A stretch of DNA of 64,000 nucleotides from Paracoccus ravus (GTDB taxonomy: Bacteria > Pseudomonadota > Alphaproteobacteria > Rhodobacterales > Rhodobacteraceae): assembly GCF_004522175.1 (NCBI RefSeq), contig NZ_SDEB01000014.1, positions 1-64,000 of the forward strand, in the 5' to 3' direction. Below the pieces are notes generated by a model. It did no database searches and was not told the origin of the DNA. It saw nothing but the letters and a program-made list of their open reading frames with translations. This document shows positions 52,426-61,070 of the stretch, piece by piece. The translations under genes and the position numbers were made by a program. Position 1 is the stretch's first letter. Each line of letters starts with the position of its first letter.

Positions 52426-53348
52426 GCGGGCTTCCTCATGAACAGGCGCTGATAAAAGACCGCGACCAGCACGGCGGCGATGAACAGCACCACGCCAATG
52501 GCCGAGCCGTAGCCGATCTTCAGTCGTGCAAGGCCGAAAGTGTAAAGATAGGTGACGATGGTATGGCTGGAATTGGCCGGGCCGCCATTGGTCAGCGGGA
52601 TGACCACGTCAAAGACCTGCAGTGCGCCGATCACCGAGAAAAACACCGAGACGATGATCGCGGGCTTGATCATCGGGATCTGGACATGGCGGATCACGCC
52701 AAGACGGCTTGCGCCCTCGATCCGGGCGGCCTCGATCATGTCCTTGGGCACACCTTGAAGTGCCGCGATATAGATCATCATGTGAAAGCCGAAATATTTC
52801 CACACGATCACGACCAGAACGGCGGTAAAGGCCCAGCTGCGGTCCGAGGTGATGAAATAGGGGTCAACGCCAAGGGCGCGGGTAATGTCAGCGACGACGC
52901 CGAAATTCCCGTCCATGATGAAGCTCCAGATCAGGCCGGCGGCGATCTCGGCAAGGATATAGGGCAGGAAGAAGATCAGCCGGAACGCCGTGTTTTCCGG
53001 CGTCCTGCGATAGATCAGCAGCGCCAACAGCAGGGCCAGCGGCAGCTGCACGATCAGCGAGACCGCGATGACCTGCAGCGAGTTCACGACCGATTGCTGG
53101 AAGGCGGAATGCCCCATCATGCGCTCGAAATTCTCGAAGCCCACGAAATCCGTCGGCGTGCCGTAGCCGTTCCAGTCGTAAAAGGCATAGAGGCCGGAAC
53201 CGGCCAGCGGATAGATCACGAAAAGCGTGAAAAGCACCAGGGCCGGGGGCAGCAGGATCAAAGCGGCGCCCAACGGCCCGCTCAAGATCTTGCGGCGCGG
53301 CGTTGCGATGGCGGAATCTGCCTCCGCATGGGTGTTTACGGCAGCCAT
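52422..53348 (-). CDS. Carbohydrate ABC transporter permease (MalF-like)
   Basis: 308 residues, N-terminal cytoplasmic tail then about six spans. Coupling loop MIEAARIEGASRLGVIRHVQIPMI marks the MalF/UgpA type. Paired with the MalG-like permease. Confidence 0.9.
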   Translation of the reverse strand: MAAVNTHAEADSAIATPRRKILSGPLGAALILLPPALVLFTLFVIYPLAGSGLYAFYDWNGYGTPTDFVGFENFERMMGHSAFQQSVVNSLQVIAVSLIVQLPLALLLALLIYRRTPENTAFRLIFFLPYILAEIAAGLIWSFIMDGNFGVVADITRALGVDPYFITSDRSWAFTAVLVVIVWKYFGFHMMIYIAALQGVPKDMIEAARIEGASRLGVIRHVQIPMIKPAIIVSVFFSVIGALQVFDVVIPLTNGGPANSSHTIVTYLYTFGLARLKIGYGSAIGVVLFIAAVLVAVFYQRLFMRKPA

Positions 53349-53433
53349 GGCGGCACTTGCCTCTTGTCTGGAAAGGTCAGGTCAGGCCGCGCCACGGAAA
53401 GGCGCAGCCTCGTTGTGTCGGGCGGGGGCGCGA

Positions 53434-54681
53434 CTAGCGGAAGTCCCACGCCTCCTGAATGCGCTCGGCGGCGTCTTCCGGCGTCACGTCACCCGAAACC
53501 AGATCCGAGGAAATGTCATTGATCGTTCCTCCAACCGACGCACCAAGGAACTGGTCGAGGAAGATCTGGTGGCTCGGAGCGGCTTCGAGCATCGCGTTGA
53601 CCTCTTTGGTGAACGGCACTTCGATGGCGTCGCCCGCGCCCTGCATGACAGGGACGTAAAGCGCGCGGCGCGCACCTTCACGCTGATGCTCGGCGTTGAT
53701 GGCGAATTTCAGGAAGTCGATCGCCTCGGGCGGCGCGCCGGTCGTAACGGCAAAGCCATTGACCCCGCCAAGCGTCGCGGCGGGATCCCCCTTGCCCTCA
53801 CCCAGCGACGGGAAGGGCATGATCCGGAGGCTGCCGTCCAGCAGCTTGCCCTGTTCGACGCCGATCGTCTGGGAATAGGCCCAGTCGCCCATCAGCATGA
53901 ACGCGGCCTTGTTGTCGGCGAACATGGTATTGCTTTGCTCTTGCGCGGTGCTCAGCACGCCGGGCTGGAAGGGGTCCATGTCGATGAGCTGCTTGAAGCG
54001 CTCGCCCGCGCTGATGAAGGGCGCCGAGCGGAAGCCGTCGCCGCCATCCTCCATCGCCGCAGCGATCCCCTCGGGTCCGCCTTCGCGCAGGGCAAGATAG
54101 CTGTAATAGAAATGCAGCGGCCATTTGTCCTTGCCGCCGGCGACCAGCGGCGTGATCCCCGCTTCCTTGAGCTTGCCGACCGCAGCGAGGAAATCGTCCC
54201 AGGTCTTGATCGCGGCCAGATCGACCCCGGCCTTGTCGGTCAGGGACTGGTTGGCGAAGAAGACGACGACACGAGCCTCCATGGGCAGACCATAGATCGC
54301 GCTGTCCTTGGAAAAGGCGGCCAGCGCACTGGGAGAGAAGCTGTCGAGATATTCCTTGTCGAGCGCGCCCGAGATGTCCTGAACCAGCCCGGCCTCGGCC
54401 TGATCGGCAAGGGTCAAGCCGGCCCAGCTATAGATCAGGTCCGGCCGCGCATCGGATTGCAGCATGGTGGGCAGCTTGGTCTTATAGGCTTCCGAGGCAA
54501 AATATTCGATCTCGACATCGACCTCGGGGTTTGCAGCCTCATATTCGGCGATGACGTCGGTCCAGAATTGCTTCAGGCCGGGGCTGTTCGATTCCGGGCG
54601 CAGGATCTTTACCGAGGTTTCGGCATGCGCGCCCAATGCGGCAAAAGCGCAAAGCGCCGCCGCTCCTAGAAGAACTTTCAT
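53434..54681 (-). CDS. Carbohydrate-binding periplasmic protein, SBP family 1
   Basis: 415 residues from the ATG at 54681 with GGGAGGAG upstream; signal peptide MKVLLGAAALCAFAALGAHA. Mature protein follows the family-1 pattern (VIAEYEAANPEVDVEIEYF; PDLIYSWAG; FMLMGDW). First gene of the xyloside operon, 46 bases downstream of a LacI-type operator. Likely ligand: xylo-oligosaccharide or xyloside, inferred from the GH43 enzyme and XylAB. Confidence 0.9.
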   Translation of the reverse strand: MKVLLGAAALCAFAALGAHAETSVKILRPESNSPGLKQFWTDVIAEYEAANPEVDVEIEYFASEAYKTKLPTMLQSDARPDLIYSWAGLTLADQAEAGLVQDISGALDKEYLDSFSPSALAAFSKDSAIYGLPMEARVVVFFANQSLTDKAGVDLAAIKTWDDFLAAVGKLKEAGITPLVAGGKDKWPLHFYYSYLALREGGPEGIAAAMEDGGDGFRSAPFISAGERFKQLIDMDPFQPGVLSTAQEQSNTMFADNKAAFMLMGDWAYSQTIGVEQGKLLDGSLRIMPFPSLGEGKGDPAATLGGVNGFAVTTGAPPEAIDFLKFAINAEHQREGARRALYVPVMQGAGDAIEVPFTKEVNAMLEAAPSHQIFLDQFLGASVGGTINDISSDLVSGDVTPEDAAERIQEAWDFR

Positions 54682-54726
54682 CTTCTCTCCTCCCATCAAG
54701 CTCGTGGCTTCGAGCTTGCTCACAGT

Positions 54727-54742
54727 TGATTAACGTACATCA
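54727..54742. promoter_or_regulatory. LacI-type operator before the xyloside operon
   Basis: TGATTAACGTACATCA: TGAT/ATCA ends and ACGT core form an imperfect palindrome with a central CG, as LacI-family sites have. Differs at only two of 16 positions from the site at 55872-55887. It overlaps a possible -10 (TACGTT, with TTGCCA 16 bases upstream on the minus strand), so binding would block transcription. Confidence 0.65.
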
Positions 54743-54782
54743 GAAACGCTGATTGGCAACCCTCAAATTTGGGCAAAAACCC

Positions 54783-55850
54783 TCATGGAAGATTGTCGCG
54801 CATGAAAATGTCGATGCTGATCTTTTCCTGCGCCTCAAGAGTGGGGCGGCCATCGACCAGCGAGGTGAGGATGCGGACCGCGCTGCGCACCTCGTGCCCG
54901 GCATCCTGATTGATCACCGCGTCGAAGGTGCCGTCGATCAGCGCGGCCCGGGCCGAGGGCGTCAATTCATGGACCACCACGGAAATCCGCTCGCGCGACT
55001 CTCTGGTCTTGAGCGCCTGGACAATCCCGCGATTGCCTGCCCCGATGCTGTAGATACCCGTGATCCGGTGATCTGCTGCGAGCTGCGCGGAAAGAACCTG
55101 CGCGACGGTTTCGGAATCGTCGCGTCCCTCGATCGGCGGCAGGCAGGTCAGATGCGGATATTCGCGCGCCATGACGGTTTCAAAGCCCAGCCTGCGCTCG
55201 ACATGGTCGCGCAGCAGGGACGAGCCCATCACGATGGCAATATGCCCCGGCCGCGCACAGCATCGCCCCAGCAATCCGGCAGCGGTCCGGCCGGCGACCA
55301 CATTGTCGATTCCTACGAATTTCGCGCGCTTTGACGTGGGCGTATCCGAGACCAGCGTCACGACATGAATGCCCCGCGCGACCAGCCGCGAGATCGCGTC
55401 CCGCACTTCCGGCGAATCCGTGGCCACGATGGCCACGCCGTCGATCTCGGCGGGGTCGAGCCCGTCCAGGACGGTGGCGAGGGCCCGACCTTCGAATGGC
55501 GGCACCAGCATGGTCTCGATCTCGATCCGGTCCATGCTGGTAAAGGTGGCGGTGCCAGCGACGGCATCGCGCAGCATATGCATGAAACTGTTCGTCCCTG
55601 CTGCCAGAATGAAGATCAGGCGGTAATGTCGTCGCTTGGACAGGTTCGCTGCCGCCATGTCGCGCTGATATCCAAGTCGCGCCATCGCATCGCCCACGCG
55701 TGCGGCAGTGGCTTTGCGCACGCCGGGGCGCTGGTTCAGGACGCGATCGACGGTGGCCAGACTGACGCCAGCCTCGCGCGCCACGTCATGGACCGTGGGC
55801 CGTTTCATGCGGCCTTGCTCCGACACGCTGTCAGCTTTGTCTTGAGTCAC
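54783..55850 (-). CDS. LacI-family repressor of the xyloside operon
   Basis: 355 residues. The GTG at 55850 is preferred because GGGAGG lies 8 bases upstream; the ATG at 55808 has only a weak site. Helix-turn-helix TVHDVAREAGVSLATVDRVLN at residues ~19-39 split by the hinge ahead of the periplasmic-binding-like domain, whose order matches LacI/RbsR regulators (FVGIDNVVAGRTAAGLL, then IYSIGAGNRGIVQAL). Two matching operators flank its neighbourhood, giving a clear autoregulatory repressor model; xylose or a xyloside is the expected inducer. Confidence 0.9.
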   Translation of the reverse strand: MTQDKADSVSEQGRMKRPTVHDVAREAGVSLATVDRVLNQRPGVRKATAARVGDAMARLGYQRDMAAANLSKRRHYRLIFILAAGTNSFMHMLRDAVAGTATFTSMDRIEIETMLVPPFEGRALATVLDGLDPAEIDGVAIVATDSPEVRDAISRLVARGIHVVTLVSDTPTSKRAKFVGIDNVVAGRTAAGLLGRCCARPGHIAIVMGSSLLRDHVERRLGFETVMAREYPHLTCLPPIEGRDDSETVAQVLSAQLAADHRITGIYSIGAGNRGIVQALKTRESRERISVVVHELTPSARAALIDGTFDAVINQDAGHEVRSAVRILTSLVDGRPTLEAQEKISIDIFMRDNLP

Positions 55851-55871
55851 GATAGATCCTCCCGCTCCGGG

Positions 55872-55887
55872 TGATTATCGTACCTCA
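55872..55887. promoter_or_regulatory. LacI-type operator before the repressor gene
   Basis: TGATTATCGTACCTCA, 14 of 16 positions identical to the site at 54727-54742. It lies 22 bases upstream of the repressor's GTG start, consistent with autorepression. Confidence 0.65.
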
Positions 55888-56018
55888 TAAATGTGCAGGA
55901 ACAAGTGCAAGGCCGTCATTATCTTAATCCTTGAATGCGACCTTGAGGCGCGCCCTCTCTGCGCTGCGACAGCCTGTGGGCGAGAGATGGTTCGACCCTG
56001 CCGCCCGTTGATGACGGC

Positions 56019-57257
56019 TCAGCGGTCCTCTGCTTGCGCCAGCAGGAACCGCTTCACGGCCTGGTTTCCGGCCAGTTCCGCGGCGCGGCGGTATCTTGCT
56101 GCGGCCAGCGCGTGCTGACCGCAACGCCGCAGGCAATCCGCGATGGCCGCATGAAGTGCCGCGCTGTCTCGCAAATGGCCGCCCGCCTCGATATCCGCAA
56201 GATGGATCAGGCCCTCTTCGGGACCTTCGGCCATGGACCAAGCGACGGCGCGGTTCAGGGCGACCACGGAACTGGGGCAGATCGCGAACAGCCGGTCGTA
56301 GAGGCGAGCGATGCGCGGCCAGTCGATCTGGCCGGGGCAGGCATGACAGACGGCGATCATCGCCTCAAGCAGATAGGGGGCGTCGCCCATCGCCAGCGCA
56401 TCGGCTTTGGCCAGCGCTATGGTCCCGCGCAGAATCGCATGGTGGTCCCATAGCCCACGATCCTGAGCCGTCAGCGGAACGGCGATGCCATCCGCGTCGC
56501 TTCTTGCGCGCAGACGCGAGGATTGCAACTCCATCAGCGCGAGCAGCGCCCAGGCTTCGGACCGGTCGGGCATCTTGCGCAGCAAGATCCGCGTGAGCCG
56601 GACTGCCTCGGCACAGAGATCGGGACGAACCGGGTCACACCCGCGGCTTGCGGCATAGCCTTCGGCAAAGATCAGATACAGGGTTTCAAGCACCGCAGCC
56701 ACGCGCGGGTCGAACGCGGCGGCGCAGGGTATCTCGAAGGGTCGGGCCGTCATGCGCAGCGTCGCCTTGGCCCGGCTGATCCGTCGGGTCACGGCCTCTT
56801 CGCTGGTCAGGTAGGCGTGTGCGATCTCTTCGGCAGTCAGCCCCGCCAACAGCCGCAGCGCAAGGGCTGCGGCCGAGCGATTGTCCAGCACGGGGTGGCA
56901 GGTCGCAAAGATCAGGGCCAGCAGGCTGTCGGGGTCATCGCTGTCGGAAAGCGGGCGTTCCGTATCCTGCTGCGGTTCCGCGTCCTCGGCCGCGATCAGG
57001 CCGTGTTTTCGCTCTTGCATCCGGCGGCGGCGCCATTCGTCCACCGCCTTGCGCCCCGCGACGGTGCGCAGCCAGGCGCCGGGATTGTCGGGCACGCCCG
57101 CGCGGGTCCAGACCTCAAGCGCGGTGACAAGCGCATCCTGCGCAAGATCCTCGGCCAAGGCCAGGTCGCCATGCAGATTGCGGGCAAGGCTGGCGATCAG
57201 CCGCGCCCGCTCGATCCGGAAAATGGCGTCGATGCGCGCAGCATCGGCAACCGGCAC
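56019..57257 (-). CDS. ECF sigma factor, ECF42-type with long C-terminal extension
   Basis: 412 residues, GTG start 4 bases after the YCII stop. Sigma region 2 is near residues 12-75 (LAEDLAQDALVTALEVW) and region 4 near 125-180 (LTAEEIAHAYLTSEEAVTRRISRAKATLR). The remaining ~230 residues are the helical/TPR-like extension typical of ECF42, a group not controlled by a classical anti-sigma factor. The adjacent DGPF/YCII gene is the usual ECF42 partner. Target promoters were not identified. Confidence 0.9.
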   Translation of the reverse strand: MPVADAARIDAIFRIERARLIASLARNLHGDLALAEDLAQDALVTALEVWTRAGVPDNPGAWLRTVAGRKAVDEWRRRRMQERKHGLIAAEDAEPQQDTERPLSDSDDPDSLLALIFATCHPVLDNRSAAALALRLLAGLTAEEIAHAYLTSEEAVTRRISRAKATLRMTARPFEIPCAAAFDPRVAAVLETLYLIFAEGYAASRGCDPVRPDLCAEAVRLTRILLRKMPDRSEAWALLALMELQSSRLRARSDADGIAVPLTAQDRGLWDHHAILRGTIALAKADALAMGDAPYLLEAMIAVCHACPGQIDWPRIARLYDRLFAICPSSVVALNRAVAWSMAEGPEEGLIHLADIEAGGHLRDSAALHAAIADCLRRCGQHALAAARYRRAAELAGNQAVKRFLLAQAEDR

Positions 57258-57261
57258 CGCT

Positions 57262-57684
57262 TTATCGCTTCATGCGTTGGGTCAGATCATCCCAGCGCTC
57301 GGACTGCCCTGGCTGGGCGGTGTCGGCGAAGTCCTCGGCTTCGTAAAGCGGCCTGATTTCCAGCACGCCCTCGCGTGGCATCGGCGGCGGGCAGCGGCGT
57401 GCCCATTCCACCGCCTCGTCCATGTCGCGGACCTGCCAGAGCCAAAATCCCGCCACCAGTTCATGGGTTTCGGCAAAGGGACCGTCGACCACCCGCCGCT
57501 CGTCTTTGCCGCGGATATGGACCCGCTTGGCCTTGGAACTGGGCTTGAGCCCATCCCCCGCCAGCAAGATCCCCGCATCGGCGAGTTGCTCGTTGAATTC
57601 GAGCATTTGTCCCAGCATCTCGGCCGAGGGCATCTCGCCTGCTTCGCTTTCTTCGGTCGCCTTGACCAGAACCATCACGCGCAT
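57262..57684 (-). CDS. YCII/DGPF-domain protein, ECF42 partner
   Basis: 140 residues from the ATG at 57684. Ferredoxin-like YCII fold with the hallmark RRVVDGPFAETHELV near residues 63-78 and GFWLWQVRDMDEAVEWA following. Cytoplasmic. Proteins with this DGPF motif are the conserved neighbours and presumed targets of ECF42 sigma factors; their biochemical role is not established. Immediately upstream of the sigma gene, same operon. Confidence 0.88.
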   Translation of the reverse strand: MRVMVLVKATEESEAGEMPSAEMLGQMLEFNEQLADAGILLAGDGLKPSSKAKRVHIRGKDERRVVDGPFAETHELVAGFWLWQVRDMDEAVEWARRCPPPMPREGVLEIRPLYEAEDFADTAQPGQSERWDDLTQRMKR

Positions 57685-57809
57685 CGTGTCATCCTCATTT
57701 TGACAGACCCTTCGGGGGCCCATGATGAGATGACGATCAGCATGAGCCAATCCGGACAAAACGGAATGAAAAAATGCGCGCGTTCTGCGCCGGACGCCGA
57801 TCCGGAGGT

Positions 57810-58523
57810 TCAGACCGCCTTGGCCTGATTGACGCGTTTGGACAGGGCCTCGTGACTTTCGACGCGCTCGGAATAGCGGTCGACGAGATGGTCGCGTATG
57901 TCGCGGGTGAGCAGGGTGAAGCGGACCAGTTCCTCCATCACGTCGACGATGCGGTCGTAATAGGCGGAGGGCTTCATCCGCCCCTCGGCGTCGAACTCGT
58001 CCCATGCCTTGGCGACCGAGGACTGGTTCGGGATCGTCAGCAGACGCATCCAGCGACCGAGGATGCGTAACTGGTTCACCGTGTTGAAGCTCTGGCTGCC
58101 ACCGCAGACCTGCATCACGGCCAGCGTCTTACCCTGCGTCGGGCGTACCCCGCCGAGCGATAGCGGGATCCAGTCGATCTGGCTTTTCATCACCCCCGAC
58201 ATTGCGCCATGCCGCTCGGGCGAGGACCAGACCATGCCCTCGCACCAGCCGACCAGATCGCGCAACTCCGCGACCTTTGGGTGATCGGCCGGGGATTCGT
58301 CCACCATGGGCAGGCCATGCGGGTCGAAGAAGCGGGTTTCGGCGCCGAAGGTGTTCAGGATCCGGGCGGCCTCCTCTGCGGCGAAGCGCGAGAAGCTGCG
58401 TTCGCGCAGCGAGCCGTAAAGCAGCAATATGCGCGGCTTGTGGCTGCTGCGGCTGGCGGGGAAAAGCGCATCCGCATCCACAGGGTGGAAGCAATCGGGC
58501 TTGATATTCGGCAGGTTAGTCAA
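57810..58523 (-). CDS. arsH: ArsH NADPH-dependent FMN reductase
   Basis: 237 residues, flavodoxin-like fold. [19 protein letters not shown] is the ArsH FMN-phosphate loop; [29 protein letters not shown] is split by the typical ArsH hydrophobic core. ArsH oxidises trivalent organoarsenicals such as methylarsenite. The only suitable start is a TTG at 58523, overlapping the end of arsC by 8 bases. Last gene of the arsenic operon. Confidence 0.92.
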   Translation of the reverse strand: MTNLPNIKPDCFHPVDADALFPASRSSHKPRILLLYGSLRERSFSRFAAEEAARILNTFGAETRFFDPHGLPMVDESPADHPKVAELRDLVGWCEGMVWSSPERHGAMSGVMKSQIDWIPLSLGGVRPTQGKTLAVMQVCGGSQSFNTVNQLRILGRWMRLLTIPNQSSVAKAWDEFDAEGRMKPSAYYDRIVDVMEELVRFTLLTRDIRDHLVDRYSERVESHEALSKRVNQAKAV

Positions 58524-58935
58524 GGATCTCGCCCTTTTCGTTCAGGATCATCTGGCCATCTTCCTTGTAGAGGGGGCCGGGCGGCAGGCGGTCGAGCAAC
58601 GGCAGCACCGCCTCCGAAGGACGGCAAAGCCGCACCCCCTTGGGTGAGGCGACGATGGGCCGATTGACCAGCACGGGATGCTTGAGCATCGCGTCAAGAA
58701 TGGCCTCGTCGCTGACGCCTTCTTCCAGCAGACCCAGCTCGGCGGCGGGGGATTTCGAGACCCGCAGCGCCGCGCGCGGGGTGAGGGCCGCGGCGGCGAA
58801 AAGCGCCAGAAGCTGCGGTCGGGTCCAGCCCTCGGTCAGGTAGTCGATGATGACGGGCTCGGTGCCCGAGGCGCGGATGATCTCGAGCACGTTGCGCGAG
58901 GTGCCGCATTCGGGATTGTGGTGGATGACGATCAT
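58516..58935 (-). CDS. arsC: Arsenate reductase, glutaredoxin-coupled type
   Basis: 139 residues. Catalytic cysteine in [11 protein letters not shown] at residue ~12 and conserved arginines ([15 protein letters not shown]). Reduces arsenate with glutaredoxin/glutathione. Distinct from the low-molecular-weight-phosphatase-type arsenate reductase of the same operon. Confidence 0.92.
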   Translation of the reverse strand: MIVIHHNPECGTSRNVLEIIRASGTEPVIIDYLTEGWTRPQLLALFAAAALTPRAALRVSKSPAAELGLLEEGVSDEAILDAMLKHPVLVNRPIVASPKGVRLCRPSEAVLPLLDRLPPGPLYKEDGQMILNEKGEILD

Positions 58936-58945
58936 CGGGCCCTCC

Positions 58946-59986
58946 TCAGGCGAATTGGCTGCGCGAACGATTGGCGAAGGCGACCAGCGACAGCATCACC
59001 GGGACCTCGACCAGCACGCCCACCACGGTCGCGAGCGCCGCTCCGGAATTCAGCCCGAACAGGCTGATCGCCACGGCCACCGCGAGTTCGAAGAAATTCG
59101 AGGTCCCGATCATCGCGCAGGGCGCGGCGATGCGATGCGGCACACGCAGGGCCCAGGCCGCGCCATAGGCCAAGGCAAAGATCGCGTAGCTCTGGATCAC
59201 GATGGGCGCGGCGATCAACAGAATGACGAAGGGGCGGTTCAGGATGACCTCGCCCTGCAGCGCGAAGAGGATCGCCACGGTGGCGATCAGGCCGAGGACC
59301 GACCAGGGCTTGATGCGCTGCGAGAAGGCCTCGATCGCGGCCGGGCTGCCAAGGGCGCGGCGCGTCAGAAGCCCCGCCGCCAAGGGCAGCACGACGTAAA
59401 GCAGCGTGGACAGGACCAGCGTCTGCCACGGCACGGCAATCTCGGTCACGCCCAGCAGCAGCGCAACGATCGGCGCGAAGGCCACCACCATGATCAGATC
59501 ATTCACCGAGACCTGCACCAGCGTATAGGTCGCGTCACCCCGCACCAGTTGCGACCAGACGAAGACCATCGCGGTGCAGGGCGCGGCCCCGAGCAGGATC
59601 AGCCCGGCGATATATTGCTGTGCATCTTCGGGCGCGATCCAGGGCGCGAAGATATGCTCGAAGAACAGCACCGCGAGAGCCGCCATGGTGAAGGGCTTGA
59701 TCAGCCAGTTAATCACCAGCGTGATCAGCAGCCCGCGCGGCTGTCGCGCCACGCCCGCCACCGCGCCGAAATCGACATTGACCATCATCGGAAAGACCAT
59801 CGCCCAGATCAGCACAGCGACGACAAGGTTGATCGAGGCCACCTCGGCCCCGGCTATGGCATGAACCAGCCCCGGCGCAATGGCGCCGAGGGCGATGCCG
59901 CCCAGCATGGCCAGCGCGACCCAGAGGGTCAGCAGGCGTTCGAAGATGCCCAAGGGGCTGCTCTGGGTCTGGACTGTATCGGTCAT
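58946..59986 (-). CDS. acr3: Arsenite efflux permease Acr3
   Basis: 346 residues from the ATG at 59986. About ten spans; conserved Acr3 cysteine in [15 protein letters not shown] near residue 125, and [11 protein letters not shown]. Bile-acid/Acr3 fold, not the unrelated 12-span ArsB. Exports arsenite made by the two reductases. Starts 3 bases after the upstream arsC stop. Confidence 0.92.
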   Translation of the reverse strand: MTDTVQTQSSPLGIFERLLTLWVALAMLGGIALGAIAPGLVHAIAGAEVASINLVVAVLIWAMVFPMMVNVDFGAVAGVARQPRGLLITLVINWLIKPFTMAALAVLFFEHIFAPWIAPEDAQQYIAGLILLGAAPCTAMVFVWSQLVRGDATYTLVQVSVNDLIMVVAFAPIVALLLGVTEIAVPWQTLVLSTLLYVVLPLAAGLLTRRALGSPAAIEAFSQRIKPWSVLGLIATVAILFALQGEVILNRPFVILLIAAPIVIQSYAIFALAYGAAWALRVPHRIAAPCAMIGTSNFFELAVAVAISLFGLNSGAALATVVGVLVEVPVMLSLVAFANRSRSQFA

Positions 59987-59988
59987 GT

Positions 59989-60504
59989 TCAATTCTCGGA
60001 AAGGGTGGTCGCGCTCTGCCCGATCTCATCGACATGGCGCTGCAGCGACATGCGGTCGATCGAGGCAATGGGCAGGCTGGTGAAAGCCAGAATCCGGTTC
60101 TTCAGCGCGCGATAGGTGTCGGCAAAGGCAAGGTGCCGCTCGGCCTCGTTGCCGGTGGCAACGGCCGGATCGGCAAGGCCCCAATGCGCGGTCATCGGCT
60201 GGCCGGGCCATACCGGGCAGATCTCATCTGCGGCATCGTCGCAGAGGGTGAAGACGAAATCCATCTGCGGCGCGTCCGGGCGCGCGAACTCGTCCCAGCT
60301 TTTCGAGCGCAGCCCGGAGCAGTCATGTCCGAGCCGGTCGAGGAGTTGCAGGGCAAAGGGATGCACCACGCCCTTGGGTGTCGAGCCGGCGGAAAAGGCA
60401 TGGAAACGGCCTCCGGCCTCAGCATTCAGGATGGTCTCGGCCATGATCGAGCGGGCCGAGTTTCCGGTGCAGAGGAACAGGACGTTATAGGCTTTGTCGG
60501 ACAT
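59989..60504 (-). CDS. arsC: Arsenate reductase, low-molecular-weight tyrosine-phosphatase type
   Basis: 171 residues, slightly longer than the usual ~140. P-loop [12 protein letters not shown] (CX5R) at the N-terminus, second cysteine in [17 protein letters not shown] (about residues 82-98) giving the relay cysteines used with thioredoxin. The extra C-terminal tail carries no clear motif. Second gene of the operon after arsR. Confidence 0.9.
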   Translation of the reverse strand: MSDKAYNVLFLCTGNSARSIMAETILNAEAGGRFHAFSAGSTPKGVVHPFALQLLDRLGHDCSGLRSKSWDEFARPDAPQMDFVFTLCDDAADEICPVWPGQPMTAHWGLADPAVATGNEAERHLAFADTYRALKNRILAFTSLPIASIDRMSLQRHVDEIGQSATTLSEN

Positions 60505-60511
60505 GGCAACC

Positions 60512-60844
60512 TCAGCAATTGCAGGTGATCTGATCCAGCACGGGCTGGCACGCGCCGGGCTCGCCGCCGCAGCAATCCTCCATCAGGAAGCCGAGCAGCC
60601 CGCGCATGGTCTCCATATTGGCGAAATAGCGGATCGAGCGGCCCTCGCGCGCTGAGCGCACGAGCCCCGCCACGGCGAGGATATTCAGGTTGCTTGAAAG
60701 CGTATTCGGACGAACGCCAAGGGCCTCTGCAATCTCGCCCGCTGCTTTCCCTTCCGGGCCGGCGCGGACCAGCAGGCGAAAGACATCAAGCCGGGTATCC
60801 TGACCAAGAGCCGAGAGGGCTTCGAGCGCGCGATTCTTTTCCAT
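60512..60844 (-). CDS. arsR: ArsR-family arsenic-responsive repressor
   Basis: 110 residues, winged helix (EIAEALGVRPNTLSSNLNIL near residues 38-57). The ELCVCDL arsenic site of the E. coli type is absent; instead cysteines 91, 92 and 99 (DCCGGEPGAC) near the C-terminus match the arrangement of the Acidithiobacillus-type ArsR, which binds arsenite through a CC-x-C cluster there. First gene of the ars operon; operator at 60845-60864 directly upstream. Confidence 0.92.
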   Translation of the reverse strand: MEKNRALEALSALGQDTRLDVFRLLVRAGPEGKAAGEIAEALGVRPNTLSSNLNILAVAGLVRSAREGRSIRYFANMETMRGLLGFLMEDCCGGEPGACQPVLDQITCNC

Positions 60845-60864
60845 AATTCGAGTATAGTCGAATT
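60845..60864. promoter_or_regulatory. ArsR operator
   Basis: AATTCGA-GTATAG-TCGAATT, perfect 7-base arms with a 6-base centre, touching the arsR start codon. Position and symmetry are those expected for autorepression of the ars operon. Confidence 0.75.
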
Positions 60865-61070
60865 AAGTTCCCCCGCAAGCCCGGATCGCCCTCGGAACAT
60901 GATGGTTAAGGGATGCGAGGGCAGATTCCGAAAGACAACGCTGAAAGTCGCGTGTTCGGGGGAGGGTTTTAGCCCTCTCCTGCACGAGATGCTGAAGATC
61001 GTGACGGGTCGTGCGCATCGCTCACGGGTTGACCTTTTCATAAACTGCCGAATATTTGCGCTCGTTTATC

